Of a DNA stretch of 64,000 nt, positions 16,807 through 25,668 are shown piece by piece. A program made the position numbers and the translations under genes. The notes below the pieces were generated by a model. It saw only the letters and a list, made by a program, of their open reading frames with translations, did no database searches and was not told where the DNA came from. Source of the DNA: Pelobacter sp. (lineage in GTDB: Bacteria > Desulfobacterota > Desulfuromonadia > Geobacterales > Pseudopelobacteraceae); the NCBI GenBank assembly GCA_030824515.1, contig JAVBXN010000015.1, positions 1 to 64,000 of the forward strand, in the 5' to 3' direction. Numbering within the stretch: the stretch's first letter is position 1; every line of letters begins with the position of its first letter.

Positions 16807-18543
16807 CTACCAGTTGAAGACTTCGTCCAGTTCTTCATCTTTCATCATAAAGGTCTGGTTGTGCGGCGCGATCGGCTCGTTGTAGAAGAAACGCGGCAGA
16901 CGGTCGTGATGCTTGGTGAAGCCGGCCCGGGTGTTGAAATCGCGCTCGGCCGAGAGCACCTTCTTGCCCAGTGCCACAACATCGTCACCGGTCATGGTGA
17001 TGCCGTGGAAGGAACCGAGCATATCCAGCAGCGCCTGGAAGGTCTCGGGCTGATCCATGATCGCGAAAGCGATGAACAGGCACATGCCGGTGGAATCGAT
17101 GGCGGCGGTGGCAATCTGCAGGTTGCGTGACAGTTCGATCTGTCCTTCGGTCTTGAGCGGATCCACGTCGCCCCCCACCTTGAGGATGTTGGTCGCAATG
17201 GCGTAACCGGCGGTGTGGTCAGCGCCCTGGGTGGTGGTGGCGTAGGTGACGCCGATGCCCTGTACCGCCCGCGGATCGTAGGCCGGCAGCGCCTGGTCCT
17301 TGACCACCGGTACCCGCTCGACGCCGAAGACCTTGCCGGTGATGGCGGCGCCGCTGCCGAGTACGCGACCCAACGGAGTGCCTTTCTCTACCTCTTCCAT
17401 AAGGCGGATCGCGGCGGCATCGTCGCCGAATTCGGCCAGGCCGGCATCCATCGCCACGCCGATCGTGACTCCCATTTCAATCGTATCGACGCCGATGTTG
17501 TCGTCCATGTAGTCAAGCTTGGCAACGGTGTCCAGGTTGGAGATGCCGCAATGTCCGCCATGGGACCAGACCGTCTCGTATTCCGGCTGTTTGGTCACAT
17601 AGTTGCCGTCCTTGTCGTTATAGATACCGGAACACTGGATCACGCAGCCACGATGGCAACCGTGGGTGGCGGAACCGCCGCGCTGTATTTCCAGGGCGGC
17701 CTGGGTTTCGCCGCTCAGGTTGGCTGACTCTGCAAATTGTCCCGATTTGAAGTTGTAGGCCGGATAACCGCCGGCCTCGTTGAGTACGTTGGTCAGCACG
17801 TTGGTGCCGTAAGCCGGCAGGCCTTCGCCGGTGACCGGGTGCTTGCGCAGCCCTTCGACGAACTTGCGGTTGGCGTCGCGGTACTTCTCCGGATCCTTGG
17901 GGGGGCGCATCTTCATGCCGGCGTCGTCGAGGATGATCGCCTTGACCCGTTTGGCGCCCATTACCGCGCCTACGCCGCCACGCCCGCAGTGGCGGGTCGG
18001 TCGCAGCTCGGGGTCGGTGCAGGCGATCGAGGCTGCCAGCAGCTTGCGCTCGCCGGCCGAGCCGATGGTCATGTAGGCCACCTTGTCGCCATACTCCTCA
18101 CGCAGCTTGGCAACCAGCGGATAGTTGTCCATCAGTTTCAGGCTGTTGTCCACGATCACCTGGATGCCGTCCTTGTTGATCACGATCTTGTACAGATCGT
18201 CACCCTCCGGTTTTCCTTCCAGAACCACTGCGGCATAACCGAGGCGCGCCAGCACCTGGGCCGCCTGGCCGCCGGCGTTGGACTCCTTGATGGTGCCGGT
18301 CAGAGGGCTCTTGCAGCCGACCGAGAGACGGCCGGTCATGGAACCGGTGGTGCCGCTGAGCATGCCGGGAGAGATCACCAGTTTGTTCTCGGCGCCCAGT
18401 GGGTGGGCCAGCGGATGAACCTCGGCCGCTACCATCAGCGATGTCATCGCCCTGCCGCCCAGTCCGGCATACTCGCCGAGATCACCAACGGTTACCTTTG
18501 GGCCGCCCGCGGCCCCCATGTCGATTCGCGCAATTTTGTCCAT
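16807..18543 (-). CDS. Aldehyde:ferredoxin oxidoreductase-family tungsten enzyme
   Basis: The 578-residue protein is the usual AOR-family length. It has the N-terminal Gly-rich pterin region (GLGGRAMTS, then GTTGSMTGRLSVGCKSP), the RPTRHCGRGGVGAVMG signature and the 4Fe-4S cysteines Cys296, Cys300 and Cys304 in GCHRGCVIQC plus Cys488 near TGMCLF. The first spacing reads CX3C rather than the more common CX2C. Enzymes of this family oxidise aldehydes to acids with a tungsto-bispyranopterin and pass electrons to ferredoxin or a partner subunit. The exact substrate is not predictable. Downstream MoaD- and MoeB-like genes support cofactor demand. The mycofactocin locus ends 148 bases upstream on the same strand. 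Confidence 0.88.
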   Translation of the reverse strand: MDKIARIDMGAAGGPKVTVGDLGEYAGLGGRAMTSLMVAAEVHPLAHPLGAENKLVISPGMLSGTTGSMTGRLSVGCKSPLTGTIKESNAGGQAAQVLARLGYAAVVLEGKPEGDDLYKIVINKDGIQVIVDNSLKLMDNYPLVAKLREEYGDKVAYMTIGSAGERKLLAASIACTDPELRPTRHCGRGGVGAVMGAKRVKAIILDDAGMKMRPPKDPEKYRDANRKFVEGLRKHPVTGEGLPAYGTNVLTNVLNEAGGYPAYNFKSGQFAESANLSGETQAALEIQRGGSATHGCHRGCVIQCSGIYNDKDGNYVTKQPEYETVWSHGGHCGISNLDTVAKLDYMDDNIGVDTIEMGVTIGVAMDAGLAEFGDDAAAIRLMEEVEKGTPLGRVLGSGAAITGKVFGVERVPVVKDQALPAYDPRAVQGIGVTYATTTQGADHTAGYAIATNILKVGGDVDPLKTEGQIELSRNLQIATAAIDSTGMCLFIAFAIMDQPETFQALLDMLGSFHGITMTGDDVVALGKKVLSAERDFNTRAGFTKHHDRLPRFFYNEPIAPHNQTFMMKDEELDEVFNW

Positions 18544-18565
18544 ACTTGTGTCTCCTTTCCCTTAT

Positions 18566-18580
18566 CTGTGTCTGACACAG
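18566..18580. promoter_or_regulatory. Palindrome in AOR leader
   Basis: CTGTGTC-T-GACACAG is a perfect dyad with seven-base arms, 22 bases before the AOR start. It could be an operator or leader hairpin. Confidence 0.4.
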
Positions 18581-18620
18581 TGAAATTCTCCTTTTCAAAG
18601 GAAGGCTGCGCCGTTTCCCG

Positions 18621-18637
18621 CGCAACCCGATGGCCTG
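18621..18637 (-). promoter_or_regulatory. Candidate sigma-54 promoter for AOR
   Basis: On the minus strand AGGCCATCGGGTTGCG contains GG and GC with exactly ten bases between and a perfect TTGC -12 element; the -24 element is imperfect. It lies about 80 bases before the AOR start. Confidence 0.3.
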
Positions 18638-18690
18638 TCGCCGTGGGAGAGGTCCTGTAGGCGATCAGGCTCGGAGTAAAAATGTCAATC

Positions 18691-20130
18691 CTATGTAGCC
18701 TGTTCCATCTGCCGGGAGATGTCGATCCGGTAGCTGGAGAAGCATCTGCGGCTCAGGCAGCCCCAGAATACTCCCGTACCGTAGGCCAGCTGTTCCAGCA
18801 GGTAGATGAAGCAGAAACTGATAAAAGCAAGTTTTGGTTTTTTGATCGCATGATCGACACCGGCGGTGCACAGCAGCGCGGCGGCCGGCAGTAGCCACGA
18901 CCAGGGGCCGGGAACGGTCAGCGCCACCAGCAGTAGCGGCACGGCGTAGTAACGCACCAGATGGTAGCAGAGGTAATACAGCAGGCTGCCGAGCGCCCGC
19001 AGGCGTCCGCCCAGTATTGATGCAAAGCCGATCGGGAGCTGACGGCGTGACAGGCGGATGCGGGTTGTCACCGCGTCGAATGCCAGCACAGCTGCCGCCA
19101 GCAGCAGCGGCCACCAACCAGTGAAGGGAGCCAGCAGGGAAAGCGCCAGCACCAGCGCCAGCAGGGGGGGGATGACCATCTGTTTGCGCCTCTGCGGATG
19201 CAGCAGTTGCAGCATCCCCTCGGAGGTGCCGTAATCGAAGCGGCGGGACATGAAGGAGCGGATCGAGCTGCGGTGCTCATGCAGCACGTTGCCGGCCGGT
19301 AGATAGGCGATACTCCAGCCCTGGTCGCGAAGGCGCCAGGTCAGGTCCACGTCTTCACCCACATGCATCTCGTCCTTGAAGCCGCCGGCGCCGGTGAAGG
19401 CGCTGCGCCGTACCAGCAGGTTGCAGCTGGGGAGGTAGAAGGTGTCGTTGCCGCTGTTGCCGGTGCGCTCCCTGGTGCCGATCGAGAGGCTGGACATGAC
19501 CGCTTCGTAGCGATCTACGGCCGATTCGCTGCACATGCCGTCCACCTGTCCTCCGACCGCGGCCATGGCCGGATCGTTGAAGGCGGGGATCAGCTGGTCG
19601 AGCCAGCCGGTTGAGGCGCAGCAGTCGGAATCGATGAAGGCCAGTATTTCCCCGGTGGCCCGGGATGCGCCGACGTTGCGGGCCGCGGCCGGGCCTCTGC
19701 CGCAGCCGCCCGAAGGCACCAGCAGCGCGCCGGATTCCCCGGCCACCAGCGGCGAGTCGTCGCTGCTGCCGTCATCAACCACGATGACCTGGATTTTTTC
19801 CCTGGGATAACTGAGGCGGGCCAGCGAGGCCAGGCAGCGTTTCAATTCATCGGCGCGATCCTTGACCGGTATCACTACCGAGACGCCGGGCAATGTCTCC
19901 GGCTGCCTGAGCGTGCTCCGCAGCCGCTCCATGAACCCTTTTTTCACCAGCTGTTCCATTACAGCGCTCTCGCCTTCGGAAGCGCTGATCAGCGAGCCGT
20001 CCAGGCCGCGTCCGACGAGTTCGGCCAGTGAACGGTTCAGGCGCAGGGCGCGCAGTGGAGTATTGGATATGAGAAAACTGTTCCCGTCCCGTTCAAGCAG
20101 CTCCACATTTTGCGCCAGGCGGTAGATCAT
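18691..20130 (-). CDS. mftF: Mycofactocin glycosyltransferase MftF
   Basis: This 479-residue protein has the MftF architecture. An N-terminal PqqD-like region (about 1-80) is followed by a GT2 glycosyltransferase domain (about 83-320) with VSVVIPVKDR, VIVVDDGSSDD, the FIDSDCC metal site and the GEDVDLTWR acceptor motif. A C-terminal membrane region of four to five helices follows (about 325-455). MftF adds a beta-1,4-glucose chain to the mycofactocin core in mycobacteria. It overlaps etfB by four bases and is the last gene of the mft operon. The family call is strong because the precursor, MftB and MftC lie in the same operon. Confidence 0.88.
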   Translation of the reverse strand: MIYRLAQNVELLERDGNSFLISNTPLRALRLNRSLAELVGRGLDGSLISASEGESAVMEQLVKKGFMERLRSTLRQPETLPGVSVVIPVKDRADELKRCLASLARLSYPREKIQVIVVDDGSSDDSPLVAGESGALLVPSGGCGRGPAAARNVGASRATGEILAFIDSDCCASTGWLDQLIPAFNDPAMAAVGGQVDGMCSESAVDRYEAVMSSLSIGTRERTGNSGNDTFYLPSCNLLVRRSAFTGAGGFKDEMHVGEDVDLTWRLRDQGWSIAYLPAGNVLHEHRSSIRSFMSRRFDYGTSEGMLQLLHPQRRKQMVIPPLLALVLALSLLAPFTGWWPLLLAAAVLAFDAVTTRIRLSRRQLPIGFASILGGRLRALGSLLYYLCYHLVRYYAVPLLLVALTVPGPWSWLLPAAALLCTAGVDHAIKKPKLAFISFCFIYLLEQLAYGTGVFWGCLSRRCFSSYRIDISRQMEQAT

Positions 20131-21008
20131 GAGGTCAACCCCTCTTCGCGGAAGATCCGCAAAAGTCCCTTGACCGTGTCATCGGCCGAAAGCACGTTGA
20201 GTTTGCCTTCGCGGGCCTTGATGCCGCCCGAGAGCAGCGAAAGGATGCGCTCGAAGGCCGGCAGTTTCGGGTCAGGCGTCACCACCCGGACCGGGTCGGG
20301 GCGCGGAACGCCGAAATCGGCCGCCGCCAGGTAAGCGCCGCTGGCGCCGATCTCCCAGAAGGGCAGGCCCAGGTTCGTCAGATGCCATGCCTCGACCGGC
20401 GCCGAGATTGCGCGGGTGACCGCATCGACTGACGGATAGCGGGGTGTGCGGACCTCCTCGAACAGGACCGTGCAGGGCAGGGGGGCCTCGACGTTCTGGC
20501 GCGCGCCCCGGTCCGACTTGCGTTGGGCTTCAACCCGCTCCCCTTTCGGGACAAACGAGACGGCGGCGCCGATGCAGGGCATGCCTAGCGTGGCGGCGGC
20601 CAGGGCCGGTGCGGGGTCGTCACCACGATCAACCAGGCGGCTGCCGCTGAAGAGCAGGTCCGGCGACAGGATTTTTACGATGCGCGCCAGGACCCGGGCG
20701 TCGGTCGTTGCGTCGCCACCCTCCAGGCCGTGCTCCCAGAAACGGATGCAGCGGTTGGCCCCCATGGAGCTGGCCAGCCGCAGTGTGTCGTCCAGCCGTT
20801 TCGGGCCGACGGCCAGCACGGTCACCTTTGCTCCCAACGTGTCCTGCAGGTGCAGCGCCTCTTCCAGCGCCGACAGGTCGGCCGGGTTCGGCACGCGCCG
20901 CAGGCCGCGTTCACTGATGCCCGCCCCGCGGCTGGTGACGCTGGCCGGAGGGCGGGGGTCGTTGGTCTCTCGCAGCAGGACCAGTATGTCGAGTTTGTTG
21001 TCAGGCAT
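20127..21008 (-). CDS. etfB: Electron transfer flavoprotein beta subunit
   Basis: The 293-residue protein has the EtfB fold: an N-terminal LDILVLLRETNDP strand, NPADLSALEEALHL, and the AMP/FAD region GDDPAPALAAATLGMPCIGAAV. ETF beta pairs with EtfA to hold FAD and carry electrons between flavin dehydrogenases and ETF:quinone oxidoreductase. It is separated from fixX by 91 bases carrying a stem-loop, the only real gap between the etfA-fixCX genes and mftF. Cytoplasmic. Sequence alone does not show whether the ETF is bifurcating. Confidence 0.85.
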   Translation of the reverse strand: MPDNKLDILVLLRETNDPRPPASVTSRGAGISERGLRRVPNPADLSALEEALHLQDTLGAKVTVLAVGPKRLDDTLRLASSMGANRCIRFWEHGLEGGDATTDARVLARIVKILSPDLLFSGSRLVDRGDDPAPALAAATLGMPCIGAAVSFVPKGERVEAQRKSDRGARQNVEAPLPCTVLFEEVRTPRYPSVDAVTRAISAPVEAWHLTNLGLPFWEIGASGAYLAAADFGVPRPDPVRVVTPDPKLPAFERILSLLSGGIKAREGKLNVLSADDTVKGLLRIFREEGLTS

Positions 21009-21040
21009 TGGATAACTCCGGAAAATTCAAATTATGAATT

Positions 21041-21089
21041 ATGAATTATGAAGGTTGAATTTTTTCATCCTTCATCCTTCATAATTCAT
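21041..21089. repeat. Stem-loop repeat between fixX and etfB
   Basis: Nineteen-base arms (ATGAATTATGAAGGTTGAA and its complement, 18 of 19 paired) lie at 21041-21059 and 21071-21089. The same TTCATAATTCATCCTT unit recurs at 39455-39507, so it is a dispersed repeat. Confidence 0.7.
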
Positions 21090-21099
21090 CCTTGCTTTT

Positions 21100-21378
21100 T
21101 TACGTCATTCTATACGCCACCCCGAAGCCGCCCCGGGGGTAGCGCCAGCGGGTGAAGGCGTTTTTGTGGCAGACGACGTAGCAGGTGCCGCATTCCAGGC
21201 AGCCGTCGTGCACGAAGGTCATCTTCTGCTCTTCCTGCGACCAGGTGTAGCAGCGGGCCGGACAGGAGTTGACGCAGCCGCGGTTGTCGCAACCGGTGCA
21301 GATCTCATAGTTGAGGACGATATGGGCTTCGCGGTCGACCGTGAAGCTGGTGTTGTCGAAAATCTCGTCGATATTCAT
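21100..21378 (-). CDS. fixX: FixX-like ferredoxin of ETF:quinone oxidoreductase
   Basis: This 92-residue ferredoxin has two Cys clusters, CTGCDNRGCVNSCPARCY and CLECGTCYVVC, consistent with at least one 4Fe-4S site, and the FixX-like C-terminus RWRYPRGGFGVAYR. FixX carries the iron-sulfur cluster of the FixCX ETF:quinone oxidoreductase. Its start overlaps the fixC stop by four bases. It should act at the membrane, passing electrons from ETF through FixC to quinone. Confidence 0.87.
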   Translation of the reverse strand: MNIDEIFDNTSFTVDREAHIVLNYEICTGCDNRGCVNSCPARCYTWSQEEQKMTFVHDGCLECGTCYVVCHKNAFTRWRYPRGGFGVAYRMT

Positions 21379-22673
21379 AGTGCTCTCCAGGCGCTGAAAC
21401 CGTCCGCCAGCAGTTTGCCAAGGCCGACCTTTTCCCTGGCCGATTTCAGGAACAGGCTGGTAACGTTCTGCTTGGGCAGGCCTTCAATCTTGTAGATGTT
21501 TTCCATGAAGTCGCACATCATCTCCGGGTATTCATGGTAGATGCGGTTGTTGTGCAGCATGTGCGGGGCATTGCGGGCCTGTTTGAGGTCCTTGATGACA
21601 AAGCTCTCCTCAAGGAGTTTCTTGTAAGCGGTCAGTCCCTGCTTGCTGAAGTCGCCGGCCCGGTGGGCGGCTATCACCGCTTCTCCGGCCACGACTCCCG
21701 AGTGGGAGGCCAGATTGATCCCTTCCAGGTTCAGGCCGGTGGCGTTGCAGAAAGCGGCCGCGTCGCCGGCCACGATGATTCCGTCGCCGACCAGCTCCGG
21801 AATCATGTCATAGCCCCCTTCCGGAATCAGGTGGGCCGAGTATTCCAGCAACCTGCCGCCGCTGATCATCTTGGCCACCTGGGGCTGCTCCATGAAGGCG
21901 TTCAACAGGTCGTAGGGGGTCTTGCCGCTGGTGCGCAGGCTGGCCAGGTGGAAGACCAGGCCGAGCGAGAGCGAATCGTAGTTGGTATAGAAACATCCTC
22001 CGCCGCGCACGCCCTCGGTGCAGCCGACGAACTCGTTGGCAAAGCCCTGGTCGCGAACCAGACCGAATCGTTCGTCAATCATCTCGCGGGGCATGTCGAT
22101 CAGCGCCTTGACTCCGACCGCCATCTGGGCCGGATCGAAGGTCGGCTTGCGCAGACCGGCTTTCTGGGCCGTGAATGAAAGCACACCATCGGCGGCGACC
22201 AACACCGGGGCGCTGATCTGTCCGCTGCGCCCCAGGATCGTGACGCCGGCGATCTTGCCATTCTTGAGTACAATCTCGTCGACCGTGGAGCGGGTGATCA
22301 GCGTGGCCCCGGCGGCTACGGCTTCTTCGGCCAGCCAGCGGTCGAAACGCGGGCGGAAGACCGTGTATCCGTTGTAAGGCGGCTTGTCGAAACTTCCGGC
22401 CTCGATGGTGGTGCTGAAGCTGGAGTCACCGGTCATGAAGGTGACACCCTTCTTGATGATGTGGCGCTCCAGCGGGGCCCGCTCCCAGAAATCGGGGAAG
22501 ATCTTTTCCAGGGAGGGCATCCGGTGCAAAAGGCCGCCGAACATGTTTTTTTCACCCGGGAAACTGCCCCGTTCCACCAGGGCCACATCCAGTCCGGCGC
22601 GGGCCATGGTCAGCGCGGCCGAGGAGCCGGCCGGCCCTGCTCCGATCACGATTGCCTGATAAGTCTTGCTCAT
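21375..22673 (-). CDS. fixC: FixC-like ETF:quinone oxidoreductase flavoprotein
   Basis: The 432-residue FAD protein begins with the dinucleotide site AIVIGAGPAGSSAALTMARAG and has the FixC/ETF-QO signatures GEKNMFGGLLHR and GIIVAGDAAAFCNATG. It transfers electrons from ETF to the quinone pool, together with FixX. Short overlaps with etfA and fixX on both sides show a single transcription unit. The first Rossmann motif is intact and the length is that of FixC rather than the longer mitochondrial ETF-QO. Placement inside a mycofactocin operon suggests it drains electrons from mycofactocin-linked oxidation. Confidence 0.87.
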   Translation of the reverse strand: MSKTYQAIVIGAGPAGSSAALTMARAGLDVALVERGSFPGEKNMFGGLLHRMPSLEKIFPDFWERAPLERHIIKKGVTFMTGDSSFSTTIEAGSFDKPPYNGYTVFRPRFDRWLAEEAVAAGATLITRSTVDEIVLKNGKIAGVTILGRSGQISAPVLVAADGVLSFTAQKAGLRKPTFDPAQMAVGVKALIDMPREMIDERFGLVRDQGFANEFVGCTEGVRGGGCFYTNYDSLSLGLVFHLASLRTSGKTPYDLLNAFMEQPQVAKMISGGRLLEYSAHLIPEGGYDMIPELVGDGIIVAGDAAAFCNATGLNLEGINLASHSGVVAGEAVIAAHRAGDFSKQGLTAYKKLLEESFVIKDLKQARNAPHMLHNNRIYHEYPEMMCDFMENIYKIEGLPKQNVTSLFLKSAREKVGLGKLLADGFSAWRAL

Positions 22674-23674
22674 GGCGCACCTCCGTTGGCTGCTTTGACC
22701 TGTGTCAGAAGGCGCGGCAGCACCTCCTTCAGGTCGGCCACGAACCCTTCATCTACGTTTGGAAAGATCGGGGCCTTGGAGTCCAGGTTGACCGCCACGA
22801 TCCGGCGGGAATCCTTGATGCCGCCCACGTGGTGCATCGAGCCGGAGATGCCCAGCGCTACATACAACCTGGGGGTCACGGTGCGGCCGGTCTGGCCGAC
22901 CATGCGCTCGAAGCCGGTCCAGCCCAGGTCGTAGACCGGGCGGGTAACGCCGTAGGAAACGTTCAGCAGGCGGCAGAGTTCCTTGAATTGCTCAAAGGTG
23001 GCCGGGTCGCACCCCTTGCCGACGCTGAAGATCACTTCCGCTTCGGTCAGGTCTACTGTCTGCGGGTCGGGCGGTATCCGGCCGGTTACAGCTGTGGTTG
23101 CCCCGGTGATCGCTGCCGTGGAACGCCAGACAGCCACCGACGGTGTGGTGGCTCGTACGGTCGGCATCAGTACCTGACTCAGGAAGCGCGGCGGCACCGT
23201 GGCCACCAGCGGACGTGAATCGTCCCAGATTCTGGTTTCGGCGATGCGCAGGCCAAGCGCCCGTCGCGAGAGGCGCACACCATCCGGGCTCTGCCTGGCG
23301 GTGACCAGTTCTGTGATGATCGCGGCGTCCAGTTCCTGCGCAATGGCGGGAGCCAGTGTCGTTCCCAGGTCGTTGTGGGGCAGGATCACTATCCGGGCCA
23401 GTTCATCCCGCGCGACCCGGGCCAGAGCCTTGCCGAGCAGCGCCGGCGTATCCAGCAGTGTTTCGCAACCGGGCAGCGCTGTTATGGTCGGAGTGCCGTA
23501 GCTGCCGAACGCGTCCAGTTGGCTGCTGTCGGGCTGCGGCACGGTTACCGCTCCCCAGGGGGCATCCAGGATGCCGGCCAGTCGCGCTCCGTAGGAGAGC
23601 AGGCCACGGCCGGTCTCGTCGAGTTCGCCGCCCGGAAGATCGACAAAAACGAGAATTTTGCCGTTGATGCCCAT
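22670..23674 (-). CDS. etfA: Electron transfer flavoprotein alpha subunit
   Basis: This 334-residue EtfA has a divergent N-terminal domain and the conserved C-terminal FAD domain: YVALGISGSMHHVGGIKDS and AVNLDSKAPIFPNVDEGF. It pairs with EtfB, four genes away in the same operon. Its start shares one base with the stop of the OYE-like gene (TGATG), and its stop overlaps fixC. ETF accepts electrons from cytoplasmic flavoproteins; here the OYE-like protein or a mycofactocin-reoxidising enzyme is the likely donor by context. Confidence 0.87.
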   Translation of the reverse strand: MGINGKILVFVDLPGGELDETGRGLLSYGARLAGILDAPWGAVTVPQPDSSQLDAFGSYGTPTITALPGCETLLDTPALLGKALARVARDELARIVILPHNDLGTTLAPAIAQELDAAIITELVTARQSPDGVRLSRRALGLRIAETRIWDDSRPLVATVPPRFLSQVLMPTVRATTPSVAVWRSTAAITGATTAVTGRIPPDPQTVDLTEAEVIFSVGKGCDPATFEQFKELCRLLNVSYGVTRPVYDLGWTGFERMVGQTGRTVTPRLYVALGISGSMHHVGGIKDSRRIVAVNLDSKAPIFPNVDEGFVADLKEVLPRLLTQVKAANGGAP

Positions 23675-25635
23675 CAGAGCTCCCTCCCGATCTTATGCCC
23701 TTCCCAGATGGCCATATCGACCTTGCGGGGAGAAACGCAGTCGCCGATCCGATAGAGTTCCGGAACCTTGCCCTTCAGGCTCATGTACAGGTCGTCGTCA
23801 ACCTGCTGTCCCATGGCCAGCACCAGCGAGTCATAGGGACCCCACTCGTTCCAGACATTGGAGTAGACGTTGAAACCCTTGACCGTCTTGGCTCCTGCCT
23901 CGCCGGCGACTTCCATCACGGCGATGTCCGGGGTAAAGGTGACCCCCTTCTGCAGCAGTCGCTGTCTTGACGAGTAAAGATCCTGGGTTGGTCCCAGTTC
24001 GGCGCAGATGAACAGGCTGGAGGTGATCATGTCGACTTTTTTGCCCTGGTTTGCCAGGAATTCCGCGGTTGCGGTGGCCCGCTGGTGGCCGTCGTAGTCG
24101 ATCAGGCAGACCTTCTCGCCCAACTCGGCCTCACCGTTTAGCACCTGCACCACGTTGAAGATCGCGGGGCCGTCGGCGCCGCCGACCGGGTGCCTCTTGG
24201 GGACGCTGCCGGTGGCCACGATCACCACATCGGCCTGGTCGGCCAGCAGCTGCTCGGTGGTTGCCTCAACGCCCAGTTTCACGGTTACGCCGGATTTATC
24301 GATCTGGCTCTTCTCGTTGCGGATAATGACACCGAACTCGTCGCGTCCGGTCCCTTTCATGGCGGTGATTACCTGTCCGCCGAGGTTCTCGCCCCGGTCG
24401 ATCAGGGTGACCTGATGGCCGCGCCGATTGGCCATCTTGGCGGCCCACATGCCGGCCGGACCACCGCCGACGATGGTAACCCGTTTTTTGACGCCGGCTT
24501 TGGTCAGGGTGCCTTCACCCCACTCCTTTTCACGGCCGACAGCCGGGTTCTGGACACATCCCAGGGCCTTGTTCATGCCGATGCGGCCGATGCAGCCCTG
24601 GTTGCAGGCGATGCAGTAGCGGATGTCGTCCATACGCCCTTCCAGGGCTTTCTTGGGCAGGAACGGATCGCAGATCAGGGCGCGGCACATGCCGATCATG
24701 TCGGCCTGACCGCTGGCCAGCACCTTCTCGGCCATGACCGGATCGTTGATGCGCCCGGTGCAGAAGACCGGCAATTTGATACGCTCGCGCACGCCGGCCG
24801 CCAGCGGTATGGTGTAGCCCAGCGGGGTGTGCATCGAGCCTTCCACCAGGTACAGGTTGTAGAAAGTGGCTATGGAAAGGTCCATGAAGTCGATCAGACC
24901 GGAGGCCTCGAAACGGGCGCAGATCTCCTGCACCTGGGCCAGGTCCAGGCCGCCCGGGATCATCTCGTCGGCGCACATGCGGATGCCGAGGGTGAAGTCG
25001 TTGCCGACCGCTTTCCTGACCGCCGATATGAACTTGAGCGGCGCGCGCATGCGGTTTTCCAGCGATCCGCCGTATTCGTCCTGGCGGTGATTGGTCAGCG
25101 GCGAGAGGAACTGGCGCGCCAGACTGGAATGGCCGAACTGGATCTCGATCCCGTCGAAACCGCCTTCGCGGACATGAATGGCGCTCTTGGCAAAATAGCG
25201 GGTTACCTCCTCGATATCCTCCGGTTCCATCGCCTTGGGTACCTCGCGGAACAGCACGTCCGGAACCGGCGACGGCGCCCAGACCGGCAGGCGGGAGATG
25301 CTGCCGTCTCCCTGCTGACCGTTGTGGTTCAGCTGGGCGAAGATCTTGGAGTCGTACTGGTGCACGTAGTCGGTGATCTTCTTGAAACCGGGAATTACCT
25401 CGGAATGGTAGACGTCGATCAGTTTCTCGTAGGACATGTCGGTCGGGTGGACGGTCAGCTCTTCGGTGATGATCAGGCCGGCGCCGCCTTTGGCGCGCTC
25501 GCCCCAGTAATACATCTGCCGCTCACTCGGCAGGTTGCCTACCGCCAGGTTGGTCAGGTGAGGCTGGAAGGAGATGCGGTTCTTGACCTCGACCGTGCCG
25601 ATCTTGAGGGGTGAGAACAGATTCGGGAACATCAT
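23674..25635 (-). CDS. FadH/old yellow enzyme-family oxidoreductase of the mycofactocin locus
   Basis: From the ATG at 25635 (CAAGGAG upstream) the protein has 653 residues. An N-terminal FMN TIM-barrel (about 1-330) is followed by a 4Fe-4S site (Cys341, Cys344, Cys348, Cys360) and FAD/NAD(P)-binding domains with VTIVGGGPAGMWAAKMA. This is the 2,4-dienoyl-CoA reductase/2-enoate reductase layout. The FadH segment that normally carries a catalytic Tyr reads FGHSSLARQFLSP here, so the Tyr appears to be Ser. Members of this family are recurrent companions of mycofactocin genes. Its substrate may be an enoate or the cofactor itself. The upstream 29 residues of the longer ORF are translated repeat DNA. 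Confidence 0.85.
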   Translation of the reverse strand: MMFPNLFSPLKIGTVEVKNRISFQPHLTNLAVGNLPSERQMYYWGERAKGGAGLIITEELTVHPTDMSYEKLIDVYHSEVIPGFKKITDYVHQYDSKIFAQLNHNGQQGDGSISRLPVWAPSPVPDVLFREVPKAMEPEDIEEVTRYFAKSAIHVREGGFDGIEIQFGHSSLARQFLSPLTNHRQDEYGGSLENRMRAPLKFISAVRKAVGNDFTLGIRMCADEMIPGGLDLAQVQEICARFEASGLIDFMDLSIATFYNLYLVEGSMHTPLGYTIPLAAGVRERIKLPVFCTGRINDPVMAEKVLASGQADMIGMCRALICDPFLPKKALEGRMDDIRYCIACNQGCIGRIGMNKALGCVQNPAVGREKEWGEGTLTKAGVKKRVTIVGGGPAGMWAAKMANRRGHQVTLIDRGENLGGQVITAMKGTGRDEFGVIIRNEKSQIDKSGVTVKLGVEATTEQLLADQADVVIVATGSVPKRHPVGGADGPAIFNVVQVLNGEAELGEKVCLIDYDGHQRATATAEFLANQGKKVDMITSSLFICAELGPTQDLYSSRQRLLQKGVTFTPDIAVMEVAGEAGAKTVKGFNVYSNVWNEWGPYDSLVLAMGQQVDDDLYMSLKGKVPELYRIGDCVSPRKVDMAIWEGHKIGREL

Positions 25636-25668
25636 GGTGGTAGCTCCTTGAATTGATGCATTGTTTTC

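Noticed and set aside
24190-25614. 474-residue plus-strand ORF
   Set aside because: Antisense to the OYE-like gene; composition is Gly/Ala/His/Arg-rich without family motifs, as expected from the opposite strand of GC-rich coding DNA.
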